This document shows positions 43,361 to 44,492 of a stretch of 44,492 nucleotides of DNA, one piece after another. Position 1 is the stretch's first letter. Every line of letters begins with the position of its first letter. A program made the translations under genes and the position numbers. The stretch is from Paracoccaceae bacterium (GTDB lineage: Bacteria; Pseudomonadota; Alphaproteobacteria; Rhodobacterales; Rhodobacteraceae), in NCBI GenBank assembly GCA_947468085.1, contig CANIKY010000011.1, forward strand, positions 1 through 44,492. The letters are read 5' to 3'. The notes under the pieces were generated by a model, which worked only from the letters and a program-made list of their open reading frames with translations, searched no databases and was not told the origin of the DNA.

Positions 43361-43871
43361 TCTCATCGCCAAATCTGCCCTCTTTGGCCGCGCGCCCCTT
43401 ACCTTGTCGGGCACCACTCTGGCTGAGGCACAGGTGGGAACACTTACCTCTGTCGCGGTCTTTCCGGGCAAACTGACCAAGGTCAAGAAAACCCTTGGTG
43501 GCTTTCCTGCCCCCAATACCGTGGCGGGCAATCTGATTTGGACTGGCCCCGAACAGGTCTTTGTTCTGGGCCCAGTCCCCGATTTGACCGGTCTTGCCGC
43601 CGTCACCGACCAAAGCGGCGGTTGGGCTGCCCTGCGCCTGTCAGGCCCAATGGCCGCCGATGCCCTGATGCGCCTCTACCCCCTCGATCTACGTGCCGCC
43701 CACTTCCCCAAAGACACCTGTGCCCGCGCCCCTTTGGGCCATATGCAATCCATTCTGATCGCCGAAGAGGCAGGCTTTTTGATCCTGATCTTCCGCTCTA
43801 TGGCCCGCACCGCTTGGCACGAGATCGAAACCGCCCTGCACGCTTTGACGGCCCGCACCGCAGCCATCTGA
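43353..43871 (+). CDS. soxG: Sarcosine oxidase subunit gamma
   Basis: A 172-residue protein with the weak GcvT-like fold of the gamma subunit. It starts with GTG at 43353 inside the end of soxA, with GGAAGGAG about nine bases upstream, so it is translationally coupled. Typical end-region: LGHMQSILIAEEAGFLIL and RTAWHEIETALHALT. It completes soxBDAG. Confidence 0.85.
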   Translation: MPNLIAKSALFGRAPLTLSGTTLAEAQVGTLTSVAVFPGKLTKVKKTLGGFPAPNTVAGNLIWTGPEQVFVLGPVPDLTGLAAVTDQSGGWAALRLSGPMAADALMRLYPLDLRAAHFPKDTCARAPLGHMQSILIAEEAGFLILIFRSMARTAWHEIETALHALTARTAAI

Positions 43872-43884
43872 AACCTCTGCGCCC

Positions 43885-44110
43885 CGCCAACGCGACGGCC
43901 GTCGAACCTTGTCTGGGTACCAGCGCGTTTCGTTCGCAAACTGACTTCGCCTTCATCGACGTTGCCTTCGGTCCCTTGACCGATATCGCGCTGGCCGACG
44001 ACTCGGCCTATGATCCAGCAGACCTTGAAATGCTTCCGCCGATCCGGGTGCGCTGCCTCACCGGTCAGGACGTCAAGCCCTTTGAATTCTTTCGCCAAGA
44101 AACCAACTAA
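43885..44110 (+). pseudogene. Probable C-terminal gene remnant after soxG
   Basis: An open frame of about 70 codons with codon use like a real gene (third positions rich in G/C, no rare codons) ends with TAA at 44110. It reads TDFAFIDVAFGPLTDIALAD and, nearer the end, VRCLTGQDVKPFEFF. No ATG, GTG or TTG with a ribosome-binding site starts it, and upstream the same frame only shadows soxG. I read it as the tail of a deleted gene of unknown family. Confidence 0.35.
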
Positions 44111-44332
44111 CGATCCATCGAACCCAGAGAAGGTTGGACCGCAGTCGCTTCTTCACCCCCTTTCATACTTGCGTAAATATCCCACGGGGTGATGAGCGAT
44201 CAGAAATCCTCCAGTGGAGGATTTCCGTGAAGAACGCCCGGCCCGTGGCCAGGCTGGGGGGTGTGAAACCCCCGCGCGCTGGCCGCAAGCGCGGCGCTGG
44301 ACAGATCGGCCCTGACACCCGATATAAGCCCT
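44111..44332. other. Intergenic region with palindromic repeats before dnaG
   Basis: No gene is seen. It contains a half-copy of the element found between soxB and soxD (44161-44192), a perfect 10-bp hairpin GAAATCCTCC-AGT-GGAGGATTTC (44203-44225), a GGCC-CGT-GGCC stem (44240-44250) and a GGGGG/CCCCC stem (44256-44273). The cluster has the look of dispersed repeat DNA and may also end transcripts. Confidence 0.6.
44161..44225. repeat. REP-like element: half-copy plus 10-bp hairpin
   Basis: TTTCATACTTGCGTAAATAT and the following CCC match 40098-40120 at 19 of 23 positions, followed in both places by GGGGTGA (directly at 40121, after two bases at 44186). The 10-bp perfect hairpin at 44203-44225 follows. 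Confidence 0.7.
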
Positions 44333-44492
44333 ATGGCTTTACCGAATGGTTTCTTGGATGAATTGCGCACCCGTCTGACCCTGTCGCAGGTTGTCGGGCG
44401 CAAAGTCACGTGGGATGCGCGCAAGTCCAACATGGCCAAGGGCGATTATTGGGCGCCCTGTCCCTTCCATCAAGAAAAGTCGCCCTCCTTCC
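44333..44492 (+). CDS. dnaG: DNA primase DnaG (N-terminal part)
   Basis: The window ends in the first 53 codons of DNA primase, which makes RNA primers for replication. It starts MALPNGFLDELRTRLTLSQV and reaches the zinc-binding segment APCPFHQEKSPSF, where Cys and His are the first two zinc ligands. The rest lies outside. The ATG has no strong ribosome-binding site in front, as far as can be seen. Confidence 0.92.
   Translation, partial: MALPNGFLDELRTRLTLSQVVGRKVTWDARKSNMAKGDYWAPCPFHQEKSPSF

Noticed and set aside
42443-43606. Long open frame antisense to soxA/soxG
   Set aside because: Shadow of the sarcosine oxidase genes, with no domain of its own.

Overview
The window is GC-rich DNA from a member of the Alphaproteobacteria, most likely the Rhodobacteraceae (roseobacter/Rhodobacter group). 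Supporting evidence is a mesaconyl-CoA hydratase of the ethylmalonyl-CoA pathway, an sdhCDAB operon, a hisD-UPF0262-tyrosine phosphatase cluster, a GTTC-N7-GTTC LexA box of the alphaproteobacterial type, a soxBDAG sarcosine oxidase operon, and the start of dnaG. No rRNA, prophage, intact insertion sequence or CRISPR array was seen. There is one tRNA, tRNA-Glu(TTC).

Layout. 1-6.3 kb holds mesaconyl-CoA hydratase, a secreted DUF4344 metallopeptidase and the succinate dehydrogenase operon, in which two small lipoprotein genes sit between sdhA and sdhB. 6.3-10.5 kb holds a DUF1989 protein, then, on the other strand, hisD, UPF0262 and a low-molecular-weight phosphatase, and a GlxA-type regulator. 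10.5-16.7 kb holds metG, an ImuA-like SOS gene without imuB beside it, an aldo/keto reductase, a lipocalin-like lipoprotein, a fatty-acid desaturase, a Nudix hydrolase and a DUF983 protein. 16.8-18.9 kb is a four-gene unit encoding an EF-hand protein, an ECF sigma factor, a small membrane protein and a periplasmic metal-sensor-like protein. 18.9-23.1 kb holds a PleD-like diguanylate cyclase with worn-out receiver residues, DUF3572, a HAD phosphatase and a non-pyrrolysine MttB-family methyltransferase.

23.1-34.9 kb is the most accessory-looking part. It has a sugar-nucleotide epimerase and a WecA/WbpL-like phosphoglycosyltransferase carrying a one-base frameshift, then tRNA-Glu and recJ. After recJ comes an AT-richer block with a 1031-residue methyltransferase/coiled-coil/glycosyltransferase fusion containing three 52-residue tandem repeats, an MsbA-like ABC exporter overlapping a GT2 glycosyltransferase, a small winged-helix-like gene, and a 733-bp AT-rich gap with an exact 8 x 8-bp tandem repeat. 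This block separates recJ from glpX and hom, which are commonly neighbours in this group, so it looks like an inserted surface-glycan island.

34.9-44.5 kb holds glpX, hom, a small lipoprotein, pirin, and the sarcosine oxidase genes soxB-soxD-soxA-soxG. An unusual palindromic element lies between soxB and soxD and a related half-copy lies after soxG. The window ends in the first 53 codons of dnaG. One possible metabolic link, by inference only, is that MttB-type demethylation of a methylated amine or betaine and sarcosine oxidase both feed one-carbon metabolism.
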